Part shown: in pieces, positions 17,781-28,017 of the stretch
How positions within the stretch are numbered: position 1 is the stretch's first letter
Layout: every line of letters begins with the position of its first letter
NCBI RefSeq assembly: GCF_000332475.2
Contig: NZ_AOGX02000015.1
Coordinates: 1,116,001 to 1,180,000, forward strand
Direction of reading: 5' to 3'
Origin: Leptospira yanagawae serovar Saopaulo str. Sao Paulo = ATCC 700523
GTDB taxonomy: Bacteria; Spirochaetota; Leptospiria; Leptospirales; Leptospiraceae
Length of the DNA stretch: 64,000 bases
Position numbers and translations under genes: made by a program
Notes under the pieces: generated by a model
Told to the model about the DNA's origin: nothing
The model's input: the letters and a program-made list of their open reading frames with translations, nothing else
The model's database searches: none

Positions 17781-20700
17781 TTATTTCAAAAGCCAGTGCT
17801 TAAGCTTTTCCGCTATGGTATTTAAAACCACAGGTTTCGAAATATAATCATTCATTCCACTTTCCAAACACCGGTTTTCTTCATCTGAAAGAGTTCCCGC
17901 AGTGAGAGCAATGATCGGAACGTTTTTACCAATCGCTAATTTACGGATCTCTTTGGTGGCATCATAACCATTCATTTCTGGCATTTGGATGTCCATAAGG
18001 ATCAGGTCAGGTTCTGTTTTTTTGAAATGTTCAACGGCTTCTAAACCATTGTTTGCTTCGATGATGATCGCCGATTGTAAAATTTTTAACACAATGGTTT
18101 TGGTTAACATCATATTCACTGGGTTATCTTCCACAATCATCACTTTTGTTTTTTCGTTCGATAAAATTGGTTTAAAATTATTTTGTTTATTTTGAGATTC
18201 GTCTGAAATCCTACCTGAAATTAAATCAGATAAACTTTCATATAAAATATTCGTTTGGATTGGCTTTAAAAGAATGATTCCAACACCCAATTCTTTCCCT
18301 TTTTGGTAGATAATTTCTTCATTGGAGGATGTATGAATGGTTAGATAAGGAATTCTTTGTTTGTTTTGAATTAAAATTTGTTTTAACTTCTCAATGAATT
18401 CGAGACCATTCATCTCGGGCATATTATAATCCGAAATCACAATATCAAACACTTCTCCTCGTTTGATCGATTCAAGAGCTGCATTTGGAGAGCAAAATGA
18501 TGTGGTATTGATGTTTTTATAGTCTAACATCTCTTTTATGACTAAAAGATTTGTTTGGTTATCATCCACTACCAATACATTTTGAATTGATTTTAAGTCT
18601 GGTTCTAAATTACGTTCGTTATCAGCGAGTGTAGTAAATTTAAAATAAAATCGAGAACCACGGTTCAATTCCGATTCCAATTCAATTTTTGAGTCAAATA
18701 ATTGTAATAGTTTTGATGTGATCGAAAGACCTAGCCCCGTTCCACCAAACTGTCGTGTTGTGGAGCTGTCTGCTTGCGCAAAAACTTCAAATATTTTCTT
18801 TTGATTGTCTTTATCGATTCCGATCCCTGTATCAATCACTTCGAACAAAAATTCAAATTCATTTGTGTTTACAGGTGTGGCAGTTAATTTGATTTGAATT
18901 TCACCCTTGAGAGTGAATTTGAGAGCATTCCCAATTAAATTTAATAAAATTTGTCGTAATCGTAAAGAGTCTACAAAAACATTCCTTGGAACTTTAGGAG
19001 AAATATTTAAAATGAGTTCCAAACCTTTTTCGTATGCTTTGTGTTTTACGATCTCTGCGATTTGGTGTAATAAATCAAAAATGTTGACCCTTTCTTTATA
19101 TAGTTCCATTTTTCCAGATTCAATTTTGGAAAAATCTAAGATGTCGTTGATCAAATCGAGTAAAGACATGGCAGATAGATGAACTGTTTCCATATACTTT
19201 CGTTGTACTTGGTTTAGTTCGGTTCGCATCAATAGGTCTGCAAATCCAATCACACCATTCAATGGAGTTCTAATTTCATGGCTCATATTGGCCAAAAAGT
19301 TTGACTTTGCGTTCGATGCGTTTTCTGCTTTTTCCCTGGCAATGATCAAATCATTTTCTAAAACTTTCCTGTTTGTGATGTCAGTGTGCGTTCCGATCAC
19401 ACGTAGAGGTTTTCCATCAACTGTCCGTTCAATGACTTTTCCTCTATCTAAAATCCATTTATAAGTTCCATCTTTACACAGCATTCGATGTTCGTTCATG
19501 TAAACGGGAGTGACACCTGTAAAATGTTTCTCAAGATCAGAAAAACAGTTTTCTTTGTCATCAGGATGTACTCTTGATTCCCATTCGGATAAACTGGATC
19601 CAATTTCAGAATCTTCAAAACCCAACATGGCTTTCCATTGGCTTGAAAAATACACCTGATTTGTTTCCGCATTCCAATCCCAAATTCCATCTCCTGAACC
19701 TTCCAATGCAAATTGCCAACGCCTTTCACTTTCGCGTAACGCTTCTTCGGTGGCTTTTTGGGATGAGATATCAATTCCAATACCTAAAAATCCAGTGATT
19801 TCTCCTTTTGGGTTTCGGCTTGCAGTGACAACCAATTGGACTGGAAATTCGGAACCATCCTTTCTGATATAAGTCCACTCATGTGAGTCGTAGGCACCTA
19901 ACCTTGCTTTGTGCACAAAGGTTTCAAATCCGGAAATTGGAACACCATATTCTTGAGATAAAATTTCTGCACGGTACAAAACTTCCGACTCTTTGTGGAG
20001 GATATACGGTGTTTGTTTGCCAATCATTTCTTCCGATGTATACTGTAAGTGGTATTCAGCACCTTTGTTAAAATGGGTGATGGTACCGTTGGTATCAGTT
20101 CCGATGATTGTTACATGAGTTGTAGCATCTAAAATGGTTTCGAGTTTGGATAAAGCTTCTTCTTTCTGTTTGTCTAAATTGACGCTGTTTGTAATGTCTT
20201 GGAAACTTCCATAAACTCGTATGCACTTTCCATTTTCAAATACTCCATGACCAATGGTTCGAACCCATTTGGTTTTACCCGTAAATGTTTTGATTTGCAA
20301 TACAAGTTCATAAGACTTACCGAGATTGATTGTGTCTTGGAAAACTTTCCTTAGTTCATTTTGTTCGGATTCGATTGGATAAAAAAGAAATGCATTCTCC
20401 AAACTCGGTAAATAATCATCGGGAACTTCGTGGATACGTTTGGTTTCTTTTGCCCAAAAAATTCTGTTTTGGACGAGGTCTACTTCCCAAGCGCCTACAT
20501 TGGCTGCCGCATTTGTTTCTTCGAAGAGAACTCGGATTCGGTTGAGTTCATCTCTTTGGTTTTTAATTTCTAATTCTTTTTCTTTTCGTTCGCTGATATC
20601 GGAGAAATATGATATTTTTTCCGTTGGGTAGGAATCATAATAACTAACGACACTATATTCTGAAAGGTAAATGTACCTTCCATCGGGTTTACGAAAACGA

Positions 20701-21272
20701 AATTCCCTTTGGTAGGTTCTTTCTTTATTTTTGATGGATTCTTTTTCTAATGTTTCAAACAATGTTTTGTCATCTGGATGCACCAAACTTTCTAAACTTA
20801 AACTCCCTTTTTTAAAATCACCAGTTTGATAACCTAGGTTATGCGAGACATTTGGGGATACATAGGTGATTAAAAACTCGGAGTCAAATTTGTAGCGAAA
20901 GATTACATATGGTCCACTATCAAGGACCACACCTTCCATATTAAAACTAGGTTCTCCCCGTAAGATCACACAAGGTCCGAACTTAGTCACAAGGAATCTT
21001 CCTAAAATTCTGTATTGGTTTCCGAGAACTGAGGTAGAAAATTGAAAGGGGATCCTTCGGCTTAAGGTTTCCTGGCACAAATTGGATAAAATTAGGCTAT
21101 CTCTTGGAATGATGGGGAGTTCTTTTATGTGTTTCCCGGTAGCAATGCTGTCCTTCGGCAGGTAAAGGTTTGGCGATGTTTGGGAAAACTGGATTTCTAA
21201 ATTCCCATCCAAAACAATCAGGAATTCGTCGAAGCTTTCTACAATGCTTTGGTAATCGAAACTTTCTGCCAT
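17781..21272 (-). CDS. Hybrid sensor histidine kinase with five PAS and two receiver domains
   Basis: The 1163-residue protein has no obvious membrane span. About five PAS/PAC units fill residues 1-630; HPDD and DITNRK-type PAC endings recur (FSDISERKEK, SFQDITNS, GIDISSQK, THTDITNRK). The HisKA H-box is FLANMSHEIRTPLNGVIGF with the phosphorylated His near residue 660. The HATPase has LLNLIGNALKFT, DTGIGI and FGGTGLGLSI. Two receiver domains follow, with phospho-acceptor Asp in VISDYNMPEMNG (about 946) and LILMDIQMPEMNG (about 1093), both with a matching Lys (LLKPI and ISKPV). No output domain is present, so it probably feeds a phosphorelay. Ligands unknown. Confidence 0.88.
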   Translation of the reverse strand: MAESFDYQSIVESFDEFLIVLDGNLEIQFSQTSPNLYLPKDSIATGKHIKELPIIPRDSLILSNLCQETLSRRIPFQFSTSVLGNQYRILGRFLVTKFGPCVILRGEPSFNMEGVVLDSGPYVIFRYKFDSEFLITYVSPNVSHNLGYQTGDFKKGSLSLESLVHPDDKTLFETLEKESIKNKERTYQREFRFRKPDGRYIYLSEYSVVSYYDSYPTEKISYFSDISERKEKELEIKNQRDELNRIRVLFEETNAAANVGAWEVDLVQNRIFWAKETKRIHEVPDDYLPSLENAFLFYPIESEQNELRKVFQDTINLGKSYELVLQIKTFTGKTKWVRTIGHGVFENGKCIRVYGSFQDITNSVNLDKQKEEALSKLETILDATTHVTIIGTDTNGTITHFNKGAEYHLQYTSEEMIGKQTPYILHKESEVLYRAEILSQEYGVPISGFETFVHKARLGAYDSHEWTYIRKDGSEFPVQLVVTASRNPKGEITGFLGIGIDISSQKATEEALRESERRWQFALEGSGDGIWDWNAETNQVYFSSQWKAMLGFEDSEIGSSLSEWESRVHPDDKENCFSDLEKHFTGVTPVYMNEHRMLCKDGTYKWILDRGKVIERTVDGKPLRVIGTHTDITNRKVLENDLIIAREKAENASNAKSNFLANMSHEIRTPLNGVIGFADLLMRTELNQVQRKYMETVHLSAMSLLDLINDILDFSKIESGKMELYKERVNIFDLLHQIAEIVKHKAYEKGLELILNISPKVPRNVFVDSLRLRQILLNLIGNALKFTLKGEIQIKLTATPVNTNEFEFLFEVIDTGIGIDKDNQKKIFEVFAQADSSTTRQFGGTGLGLSITSKLLQLFDSKIELESELNRGSRFYFKFTTLADNERNLEPDLKSIQNVLVVDDNQTNLLVIKEMLDYKNINTTSFCSPNAALESIKRGEVFDIVISDYNMPEMNGLEFIEKLKQILIQNKQRIPYLTIHTSSNEEIIYQKGKELGVGIILLKPIQTNILYESLSDLISGRISDESQNKQNNFKPILSNEKTKVMIVEDNPVNMMLTKTIVLKILQSAIIIEANNGLEAVEHFKKTEPDLILMDIQMPEMNGYDATKEIRKLAIGKNVPIIALTAGTLSDEENRCLESGMNDYISKPVVLNTIAEKLKHWLLK

Positions 21273-21325
21273 TTCCCTTTATGTCACTTGACCAAATCCC
21301 TTGGTCCTAGAGAATCAAAGATACG

Positions 21326-23938
21326 ATGAAGAGTCGACTGTCACTTTCTATTTTTTTCAGTTTCATCATCTTAGGTTCCCTTACTACTATATACGCACAA
21401 AACCAAAGAAATCATGGTTGGGTTGTGTCTGGAAACCAAGGAAAATTATTCATCCAAGGAAAGGAACAAATCGCGATCCGTGATGACTTCCGTTTCAAAT
21501 CACCCGAAAATCTGTCCACCAATCAAGAAATTGATTATTATCTGATGTTAGGGGAATACTTTCTCAAAACGAAAGACAAAGAAGGGATTGGTCGAGTTCT
21601 GTATGACCTACGGACAAAAAAAGGGGAATATTCCTTTGCCGATTTTTTACTCACTTCTCTCTGGAAACAATCGCAAGGAGATGAAGTCCAAGCCATCAAA
21701 ATGTTGGATACCTACATCCAAAAAGAACCAAATTCTTACTTACGAAATTTAGCAAAGAATATGCGAACCAATCTTTTCCAATCAGGAGAGGATGAGAAAA
21801 AAACTATGGTTCGAATGGATTGTCAAAAATCGAAACCATATTATTCGCTCTGTCGTGTTTTCCGTTTGCAATACTATATCGACTTGCCTACGGGTAAAGA
21901 TAAAGACATGCATAAACATTTTGTCAATATAATGCGTGTTAGTTCTCCATTTTTTGAAGATGGTAATTTGGATTGGATCCCACTTCTTGATCGAATTGAT
22001 GAGGATTTACCAGCCAAGTTAGCATTTTTAGGATTTGCACGTGAAGGGATCCATTTCCAAAAAATGATAATGGATTTGGAACGAATCACGGAAGGCAATG
22101 CAAATGAAAACTCCATCGAACGAATGGCATTTTTTCAAATTTTATCCGGTGATTTGAGTGGTGCAGAGGAGTCCTACCTTCAATTTTTAAAATCTGCCCG
22201 TGGAAAAAAAACTTCAATTCTCAATCGTATCTATGTGAAGTTAGGTGCTTTGTCTTATTTTCAAAAAGATTTTAAAAAATCATTAGACTATTATTTGAAA
22301 TTGGATTTAACCAATTGGTCCTCAGACATCCACCATCCATTTTTAAATGAACCTATGACACTTGCAGAAGTTAAGGATTTGATTTCTGTTTCTTTATATA
22401 AAGTGAATGGTGCAGAGTCGGCTCTGAAAGCATTACAAAAAATAAAAGACCCAGAAAAATTAGCCGAAGCAGACATTTGGCCAAAACTTCGCATTTCACA
22501 AATGTTAATGGATCAAAACCCTGAATTGTCTTCTCGAATGACAGATGAAATCATTTACATGGCTCAGGAAAAAAAATGGAGGCGTCTAGAATATGCAGCC
22601 ACCATTTTACAAGGTTACAATCAAATTTATCGAAAGGAGTATCGTAAATCAACCATCGAACTTACAAAAAGCCGTGGGATTTTGGATGAAGAAAATGCAT
22701 TTTATGCTGCGGAATTCCTTCGCAATTTTGGATTTATTTTTGCACACACAGCCTCAGGGAAAAAAGGACCAGTGAATGGAAATATCCGCGACGGAGTGAG
22801 TGATTATCTCTTAAATCATCATTATGAGGATTTGTATTACATTCGGAATTATCGCCCCATCGCTTTTTCAACAGACTTATTTTTTGAATATGCATTGAGT
22901 CATTTGCGAGATGACAATGATGTTTGGGGATTATTTGATACTTTATTCAAATATAATAGTGTAAAAACACAACGGAATCTAAAGAGTAGTCCCCATTCTT
23001 TATTCCAAATTCCATATGTGAACCAACAGTTTAAATTTTTATCCGGATTTGGAACGGCAAGGGAATCCAAATTTTTTGATTCTACATATGCAGAAAGTCG
23101 CGAAACAGAAAACTCAATCCAAAGGAAAAATGAAGAGGAAAACCCTCGTTCACTCGAATCTGTTAAACTTCCTACAGTGTTTCTTTTGCCTTACAAAGAT
23201 GAAATTTATATTTTTACATTTAACCCAAAAGAATCCAAACGTAACCAATTGAATTGGAAACTTGTTCGTACCCAAAGACCCGATGCCTCAGATATCGTAG
23301 ATTCAGTAAAAGAACTTGTTTCTTCTAATAAAGACCAAGAAAAAATCCAAATTTATTTAAATGAATTTGGAATGGGTTTGTACAAAACCATAAAAAGAGA
23401 ACTAAAAGACCAATCGTTTGTATTTTTCTTTAGTTTGTATCCGAATACTGACTCGCAAAAACCTCTCAATTTGTATTCATGGAAATGTCCAGCAAACATA
23501 CGTTCTTTGGATGGAAAAGGAATTAACCTCGTTGACACAGCTTATTTCGAGGGTTCACGTATTTTAAAAGACAAGGAACGATTGCACCTTTGGGATTTTC
23601 CTGCCACAACAAATGTTTCCACATTGGGACCAGTTCTTAGTTGGTCCTGTCGGGCAGAAAGTGGAATAACAGAAGAGATTTCGTTATTAAAATTATTCCG
23701 TCGCATCGACTACCGAACAGTACCCAAGATGATTGTTTACACCGAACGAGTGTTAGGTAAATCGTGGAGTGACCAGTCCCTTCACCAACAATGGATGCAT
23801 TTTTGGTTTCGGTCAGGGACAAAAAAAATCGCTTACCTCCCAACTCTTCCTGTTCTCGATTCCATTTCGATACAGAGCCTGACGGATCTTCCGGCGTACA
23901 AAGAAGAGGGGATATTGGTTTATGCCGCGGCCCAATAA
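21326..23938 (+). CDS. Large exported TPR-like protein
   Basis: The 870-residue protein has a signal peptide (MKSRLSLSIFFSFIILGSLTTIYA). Residues about 65-560 are almost all helical in pattern, with TPR-like repeats such as LGALSYFQKDFKKSLDYYLK and LNRIYVKLG. The last 230 residues look alpha/beta and are placed where CHAT (caspase-like) domains sit behind TPRs in other proteins. A PKMIVYTERVLG and SGTKKIAYLP pair recalls the end of CHAT domains, but I see no clear His-Cys dyad, so the domain may be inactive or something else. It is divergent from the hybrid kinase gene with about 50 bases between starts. Confidence 0.6.
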   Translation: MKSRLSLSIFFSFIILGSLTTIYAQNQRNHGWVVSGNQGKLFIQGKEQIAIRDDFRFKSPENLSTNQEIDYYLMLGEYFLKTKDKEGIGRVLYDLRTKKGEYSFADFLLTSLWKQSQGDEVQAIKMLDTYIQKEPNSYLRNLAKNMRTNLFQSGEDEKKTMVRMDCQKSKPYYSLCRVFRLQYYIDLPTGKDKDMHKHFVNIMRVSSPFFEDGNLDWIPLLDRIDEDLPAKLAFLGFAREGIHFQKMIMDLERITEGNANENSIERMAFFQILSGDLSGAEESYLQFLKSARGKKTSILNRIYVKLGALSYFQKDFKKSLDYYLKLDLTNWSSDIHHPFLNEPMTLAEVKDLISVSLYKVNGAESALKALQKIKDPEKLAEADIWPKLRISQMLMDQNPELSSRMTDEIIYMAQEKKWRRLEYAATILQGYNQIYRKEYRKSTIELTKSRGILDEENAFYAAEFLRNFGFIFAHTASGKKGPVNGNIRDGVSDYLLNHHYEDLYYIRNYRPIAFSTDLFFEYALSHLRDDNDVWGLFDTLFKYNSVKTQRNLKSSPHSLFQIPYVNQQFKFLSGFGTARESKFFDSTYAESRETENSIQRKNEEENPRSLESVKLPTVFLLPYKDEIYIFTFNPKESKRNQLNWKLVRTQRPDASDIVDSVKELVSSNKDQEKIQIYLNEFGMGLYKTIKRELKDQSFVFFFSLYPNTDSQKPLNLYSWKCPANIRSLDGKGINLVDTAYFEGSRILKDKERLHLWDFPATTNVSTLGPVLSWSCRAESGITEEISLLKLFRRIDYRTVPKMIVYTERVLGKSWSDQSLHQQWMHFWFRSGTKKIAYLPTLPVLDSISIQSLTDLPAYKEEGILVYAAAQ

Positions 23939-24155
23939 ATGAGACATAATTATAACAGCTACGAATCGCTTCTGTCCCGGTTTCCTACTGAAAACCATGG
24001 GAGCATCGTTCGTAGATTGTGCCTGCTTTCCCTTTTTTCCTAAGATTTTGTCTCAAATTGTAGGCGACACTAGAAGTTCGGTCCAAAATACTTAATTCTG
24101 TTCCTCATTATACAATGGACCCTGATTTTAAAACTTTAGTGGTGTTCGAGTTTCT

Positions 24156-25526
24156 ATGGAAATAATCGGCATCTTTCTCATCTTCCTCCTTGTCTTTGTC
24201 AATGGTTTCTTCGTCGCTGCAGAGTTTGCGATGGTTTCAATTCGTCCCTCTCGACTTGAAGAACTTGTCAAAGAAAACCGGGCCATGTCCCAACTGACTA
24301 AAAAAGCCATCTCCAAAATCGATGATATGTTATCGGTTTGCCAGGTGGGTATCACGATCGCAAGTTTACTCCTTGGTTGGATTGGCGAAGCATTATTTGC
24401 GAGTGTTGTTTCTGGTTTCTTACATATGTTCCAAATCGAATTGGACATTGTCACCATTCACAGTATCTCGATTGGTGTATCGTTTACGCTCATCACTCTA
24501 CTTCATGTTATCTTAGGAGAGTTAGTTCCTAAAACACTAGCCATTCAAAATACCGAAGCGATTGCGTTAGGTGTTTCAGCTCCCATGTGGTTGTTCTATT
24601 ATTTGTTTTTCCCAGTTACGTTCATTATGAATCGTTTGGCGGGTGGGATACTCACCCTCTTTCGTTTGCAACGAACAGGTGATAAGTACGTACATTCTGC
24701 TGAAGAATTGATGATCATCATTGAAGAACAAAGGAAACAAGGACGGATTGATAATGCAGAAATGCAACTCATCCAAAAGACCTTTGATTTTTCAGAACAT
24801 ACGGCCAAGGATGTAATGACACACCGTCTTTCCATCATTGGTATCCCACAAGAATCAACAATTGATAAATTACTACCTCTGATTGCAGAACACAGTTTTT
24901 CTAGATACCCTGTATATAACCAAACATTGGATAAAATTGTAGGGATTGTTCACGTTCAAAAGTATTTAAAATGGCAAGCAGCACATCTTTCTGCCAAAGG
25001 CAAAAAGGAAAAAATCACGGTCATCATGGAGAAGGATTTTGTAAAAGTTCCTGAATCCATGTCCATCGAACGTGTGATGACAAAACTACGTGAGAAAAAA
25101 CAACATATGGCCATTGTCATTGATGAATACGGTGGAGTTTCCGGTTTACTCACGTTAGAAGATATTATCGAAGAGTTTTTTGGTGAAATCCGAGATGAAA
25201 CAGATACGGATGAAGTGGATGTCACTTCCAAAAACAAAAAAACCAAAACCATTACGTTGGATGGGGAAACCGAACTTTCCAGTTTAACCGATATCTTAGA
25301 AGGAGAAGAACCTTCTGATATGGAAGAGGTTCGTACCATCGCTGGTTACTTTATGGAAAAAAACGAGGATATGCCAAAAGAAGGTAGCATTGTCCAAATC
25401 AAAAAAGGTAGCCTCAAAGTGAAAAAAATGGAAGGCAACAAAATCGTTGCCATCCTCTTCACACCAAAAATTGAAGAAGACCATGATTCCGAAATGGAAC
25501 GGGAACTATCGTACGAGGACCGTTAA
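24156..25526 (+). CDS. CNNM/CorC-family transporter-associated protein (DUF21-CBS-CorC)
   Basis: At 456 residues it has the full family layout. A DUF21/CNNM membrane domain with about four spans occupies residues 1-190 (FVNGFFVAAEFAMVSIRPSRL, then HVILGELVPKTLAIQ). Two CBS domains lie at about 210-335 (VMTHRLSIIGIPQ, HMAIVIDEYGGVSGLLTLED, EEFFGEI). A CorC/HlyC C-terminal domain follows (about 355-440). CNNM proteins are Mg2+ exporters or exporter regulators that bind ATP-Mg through the CBS pair; older names call them hemolysins. coaC starts on the base after its stop, so it is probably the first gene of a coaC-coaB operon. Confidence 0.88.
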   Translation: MEIIGIFLIFLLVFVNGFFVAAEFAMVSIRPSRLEELVKENRAMSQLTKKAISKIDDMLSVCQVGITIASLLLGWIGEALFASVVSGFLHMFQIELDIVTIHSISIGVSFTLITLLHVILGELVPKTLAIQNTEAIALGVSAPMWLFYYLFFPVTFIMNRLAGGILTLFRLQRTGDKYVHSAEELMIIIEEQRKQGRIDNAEMQLIQKTFDFSEHTAKDVMTHRLSIIGIPQESTIDKLLPLIAEHSFSRYPVYNQTLDKIVGIVHVQKYLKWQAAHLSAKGKKEKITVIMEKDFVKVPESMSIERVMTKLREKKQHMAIVIDEYGGVSGLLTLEDIIEEFFGEIRDETDTDEVDVTSKNKKTKTITLDGETELSSLTDILEGEEPSDMEEVRTIAGYFMEKNEDMPKEGSIVQIKKGSLKVKKMEGNKIVAILFTPKIEEDHDSEMERELSYEDR

Positions 25527-26057
25527 ATGAAAGAAATCATCATTGCCGTTTCTGGTTCCATCGCTTCCTACAAAGCATGTGATTTGGTTCGTGGGCTTAC
25601 CAAAAATGGTTACCCAGTGCGTGTGATTATGACTTCTAACGCTACCAAGTTTGTTGGAAAAATCACCTTTGAAGCCTTAACCGGAAAACCAGTAAGGGTT
25701 GATGAATTTGATACTGGTATGGCACATATTGAAATCAAAAACATTGCTTCTGTATTTGCCGTTGTTCCAGCGTCTGCAAACATGATTGGTAAAATGGCAA
25801 ATGGAATTGCAGATGATTTGGTTACTTCAACTTATCTTGCCTGCACTTCCCCTGTGTTAATTGCACCGTCTATGAATCCTGGAATGTACCTTCACAAAGC
25901 TTTGCAAAGGAATTTAAAAACGTTAGAAGCAGATGGCGTACACATTGTATCCCCAGATAAAGGGATAGTGGTTTGCGGTGATGAAGGGTATGGCAAATTG
26001 GCTACAGTTGAAACCATCATGGAACAAATCATCGAACTGCATAAAAAAAATTCATGA
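25527..26057 (+). CDS. coaC: Phosphopantothenoylcysteine decarboxylase CoaC (stand-alone)
   Basis: The 176-residue flavoprotein matches the N-terminal half of the bifunctional CoaBC enzyme. Visible sites are [15 protein letters not shown] (FMN loop), MAHIEI (active-site His), [27 protein letters not shown] (the PxMNxxM substrate clamp) and [11 protein letters not shown] (flexible flap with the catalytic Cys). It removes CO2 from 4'-phosphopantothenoylcysteine to give phosphopantetheine in coenzyme A synthesis. Its TGA overlaps the coaB ATG as ATGA, so the two halves of the usual fusion are separate but translationally coupled. Confidence 0.93.
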   Translation: MKEIIIAVSGSIASYKACDLVRGLTKNGYPVRVIMTSNATKFVGKITFEALTGKPVRVDEFDTGMAHIEIKNIASVFAVVPASANMIGKMANGIADDLVTSTYLACTSPVLIAPSMNPGMYLHKALQRNLKTLEADGVHIVSPDKGIVVCGDEGYGKLATVETIMEQIIELHKKNS

Positions 26058-26731
26058 ATTTAAAATTCAAACGAGTCATTGTCACCTCAGGTCCCACAAG
26101 GGAATGGATTGACCCCGTCCGTTATATTTCCAATGCCTCTTCAGGCAAAATGGGATATGAAATTGCTAAAAGTTTTTTACAATACCCAGTGGAAGTGATC
26201 TACATTCATGGGAATACTTTGGAACGATATGCAAATGTTTCTGGCGCCAAACAGAACTTAGAAGTGGAAACCACAATGCAACTTCGAGATACTGTCTTGT
26301 CTCAGTTAGAAAATGATACCTTACTAGTGATGGCTGCAGCACCTGCAGACTTTCGACCCATCATGACTGCAGAACATAAAATCAAAAAAGAAAGAAGTTC
26401 GGAAGGGAGTAAGGGGTTACTACTGGAACTAGAAGAAAATCCCGATGTTTTAAAACAAGTGGATGAGTATGTCAAAGAAAACCAAATCCAAAATTCCATC
26501 CGAGTGGGGTTTGCCGCCGAGACCAATGATTTGGAAAAACATGCCAGAGAAAAACTGATCCGAAAAGGCCTACATTACATCGTAGGCAATATAGTGGGAC
26601 ATGGAAAAGGGTTTGGAGAAGTAGAATCGGTTTTACGGATCTTCGGTCCAAGTGGACTTGTAAAGGAAATTGGTCCACTTCCTAAAGAAAACCTAGCGGA
26701 AGCTCTCGTTCAATTTTTAGTGACTGTTTGA
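26054..26731 (+). CDS. coaB: Phosphopantothenate-cysteine ligase CoaB (stand-alone)
   Basis: The 225-residue protein matches the C-terminal half of Coa[33 protein letters not shown] (nucleotide loop), [10 protein letters not shown] and [22 protein letters not shown] carries the lysine motif of the family. It activates 4'-phosphopantothenate (with CTP in most bacteria, ATP in a few) and joins cysteine, the step before CoaC. The gene starts inside the coaC stop (ATGA). Its last 15 bases overlap the convergent DUF486 gene. Confidence 0.92.
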   Translation: MNLKFKRVIVTSGPTREWIDPVRYISNASSGKMGYEIAKSFLQYPVEVIYIHGNTLERYANVSGAKQNLEVETTMQLRDTVLSQLENDTLLVMAAAPADFRPIMTAEHKIKKERSSEGSKGLLLELEENPDVLKQVDEYVKENQIQNSIRVGFAAETNDLEKHAREKLIRKGLHYIVGNIVGHGKGFGEVESVLRIFGPSGLVKEIGPLPKENLAEALVQFLVTV

Positions 26732-27073
26732 ATTGTTTCCAAAGCCAAACGCAAAATAACCTGCCAGTAATATCAATCCGAAACTTACAATATAGTTCCA
26801 TTTCATTTTTTCACCAAGGAACAATGTCGCAAATAAAATGAATACAAAGATTGTGATGATCTCTTGGATGATTTTTAATTGGAAACCTTCAAATTTGTAA
26901 ACCGTATACCCAATTCGATTGGCAGGAACCATGAGAACGTATTCAAAAAACGCAATGCCCCATGAAAATAAAATTACATAAAACATTTGGTTTGATTTTG
27001 CATACTTTAGATGGCCATACCATGCAAAGGTCATAAAAATATTGGAAAGGATGAGTAAAACTACAGTTAACAT
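26717..27073 (-). CDS. DMT-type DUF486 membrane protein
   Basis: The 118-residue protein has four predicted membrane helices and the family signature SNIFMTFAWYGHLKY near the N-terminus. It continues with SWGIAFFEYVLMVPANRIGY and FATLFLGEKMKWNY. DUF486 proteins look like half-size drug/metabolite transporters and probably form dimers; no substrate is established. It is convergent with coaB, overlapping it by 15 bases. The 121-base gap to the sirtuin gene shows nothing clear. Confidence 0.82.
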   Translation of the reverse strand: MLTVVLLILSNIFMTFAWYGHLKYAKSNQMFYVILFSWGIAFFEYVLMVPANRIGYTVYKFEGFQLKIIQEIITIFVFILFATLFLGEKMKWNYIVSFGLILLAGYFAFGFGNNSNSH

Positions 27074-27194
27074 TTTATTTAATCCTACTTTCTGAATTCA
27101 TTTCGAGTTTGCGATAGAATTTTTTTCAATTGAATGAGTTATCGATTTTCAATTTAGATTCAAAAGGACTGTTTGATGGAATTTTGTCTGTGGT

Positions 27195-27950
27195 TCATTC
27201 CAACGATTCATTTGGGAAAACTTCTTTCCAAATTTGTGGTAATACTTCTCCCGATTTCCCATCAAAGTGATGTTTCATGGATGGAGTGAGATTTGTTTCA
27301 TCAGGGTTGATTTCGATCCCGATCGCTCCATTGCGAATGGCAGTGTGTGCTAAGTTTGCGGGAACTGAAACATTGGCACTGGTTCCGACCACAAACACCA
27401 CTTGGGATTGTTTGCAAAGTTCCCAACTCTTTGTAAGTAGTGTTTGGTCGTATTCTTCTCCAAACCATACAATGTCTGGCCTGAGTAGGGATTCACAATG
27501 TTTGCAATACTTAAGACCGGAATGGTCAAACCCGTCGTTTACTAAATGGAATTTTTCCGAACATTTTGTACACCTTGCTCTGAAGATGTTCCCATGTAAT
27601 TCAATGAGCGAATGACTACCAGCACGAGGGTGGAGCCCATCTACATTTTGTGTGATGAGAGAGACTGATTTCATTTTTTTTTGCCATTTTGCAATTGTTA
27701 GATGGCCAGGATTTGGTTTGGCTTTTTGGCAAATCTCTCGTCTCCAGTCATACCATTCCCAAACAAGGTTTGGATCCTTTTGGAAGGCAGAGGGGGTCGC
27801 CAAATCTTCAGCACGGAAATTTTTCCAGAGTCCTCCCTCTCCTCGAAATGTAGGGATTCCACTTTCATTTGAGATTCCGGCCCCCGTTAGAAAGACGATT
27901 TTGTCCGCATTTCGGATGGTTTCTAATGAATCCTCTGGCAATAGTTCCAT
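27195..27950 (-). CDS. cobB: NAD-dependent protein deacylase, sirtuin CobB type
   Basis: The 251-residue protein carries all sirtuin motifs: FLTGAGISNESGIPTFRG (NAD-binding), TQNVDGLH, the catalytic His119 in ELHG, a zinc site of four Cys (127, 130, 149, 152), and VVGTSANVSVPA. In WEWYDWRRE the Tyr67 and Arg70 pair corresponds to the Y-x-x-R that binds acidic acyl groups in SIRT5 and class III bacterial sirtuins. Desuccinylase or demalonylase activity is therefore predicted beside deacetylation. It removes acyl groups from lysine and makes O-acyl-ADP-ribose and nicotinamide. Confidence 0.92.
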   Translation of the reverse strand: MELLPEDSLETIRNADKIVFLTGAGISNESGIPTFRGEGGLWKNFRAEDLATPSAFQKDPNLVWEWYDWRREICQKAKPNPGHLTIAKWQKKMKSVSLITQNVDGLHPRAGSHSLIELHGNIFRARCTKCSEKFHLVNDGFDHSGLKYCKHCESLLRPDIVWFGEEYDQTLLTKSWELCKQSQVVFVVGTSANVSVPANLAHTAIRNGAIGIEINPDETNLTPSMKHHFDGKSGEVLPQIWKEVFPNESLE

Positions 27951-28017
27951 TTCTTTTTATATTCTAACAAATTCTTAGAAAATTTAAATCGGAAAAAATT
28001 TTAGGCCAGGAAATCTG

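Noticed and set aside
23939..24155. The 217-base gap between the TPR-like gene and the CNNM gene, looked at as a tRNA or small RNA site
   Set aside because: No cloverleaf, strong hairpin or clear promoter was found; it is treated as plain intergenic sequence.
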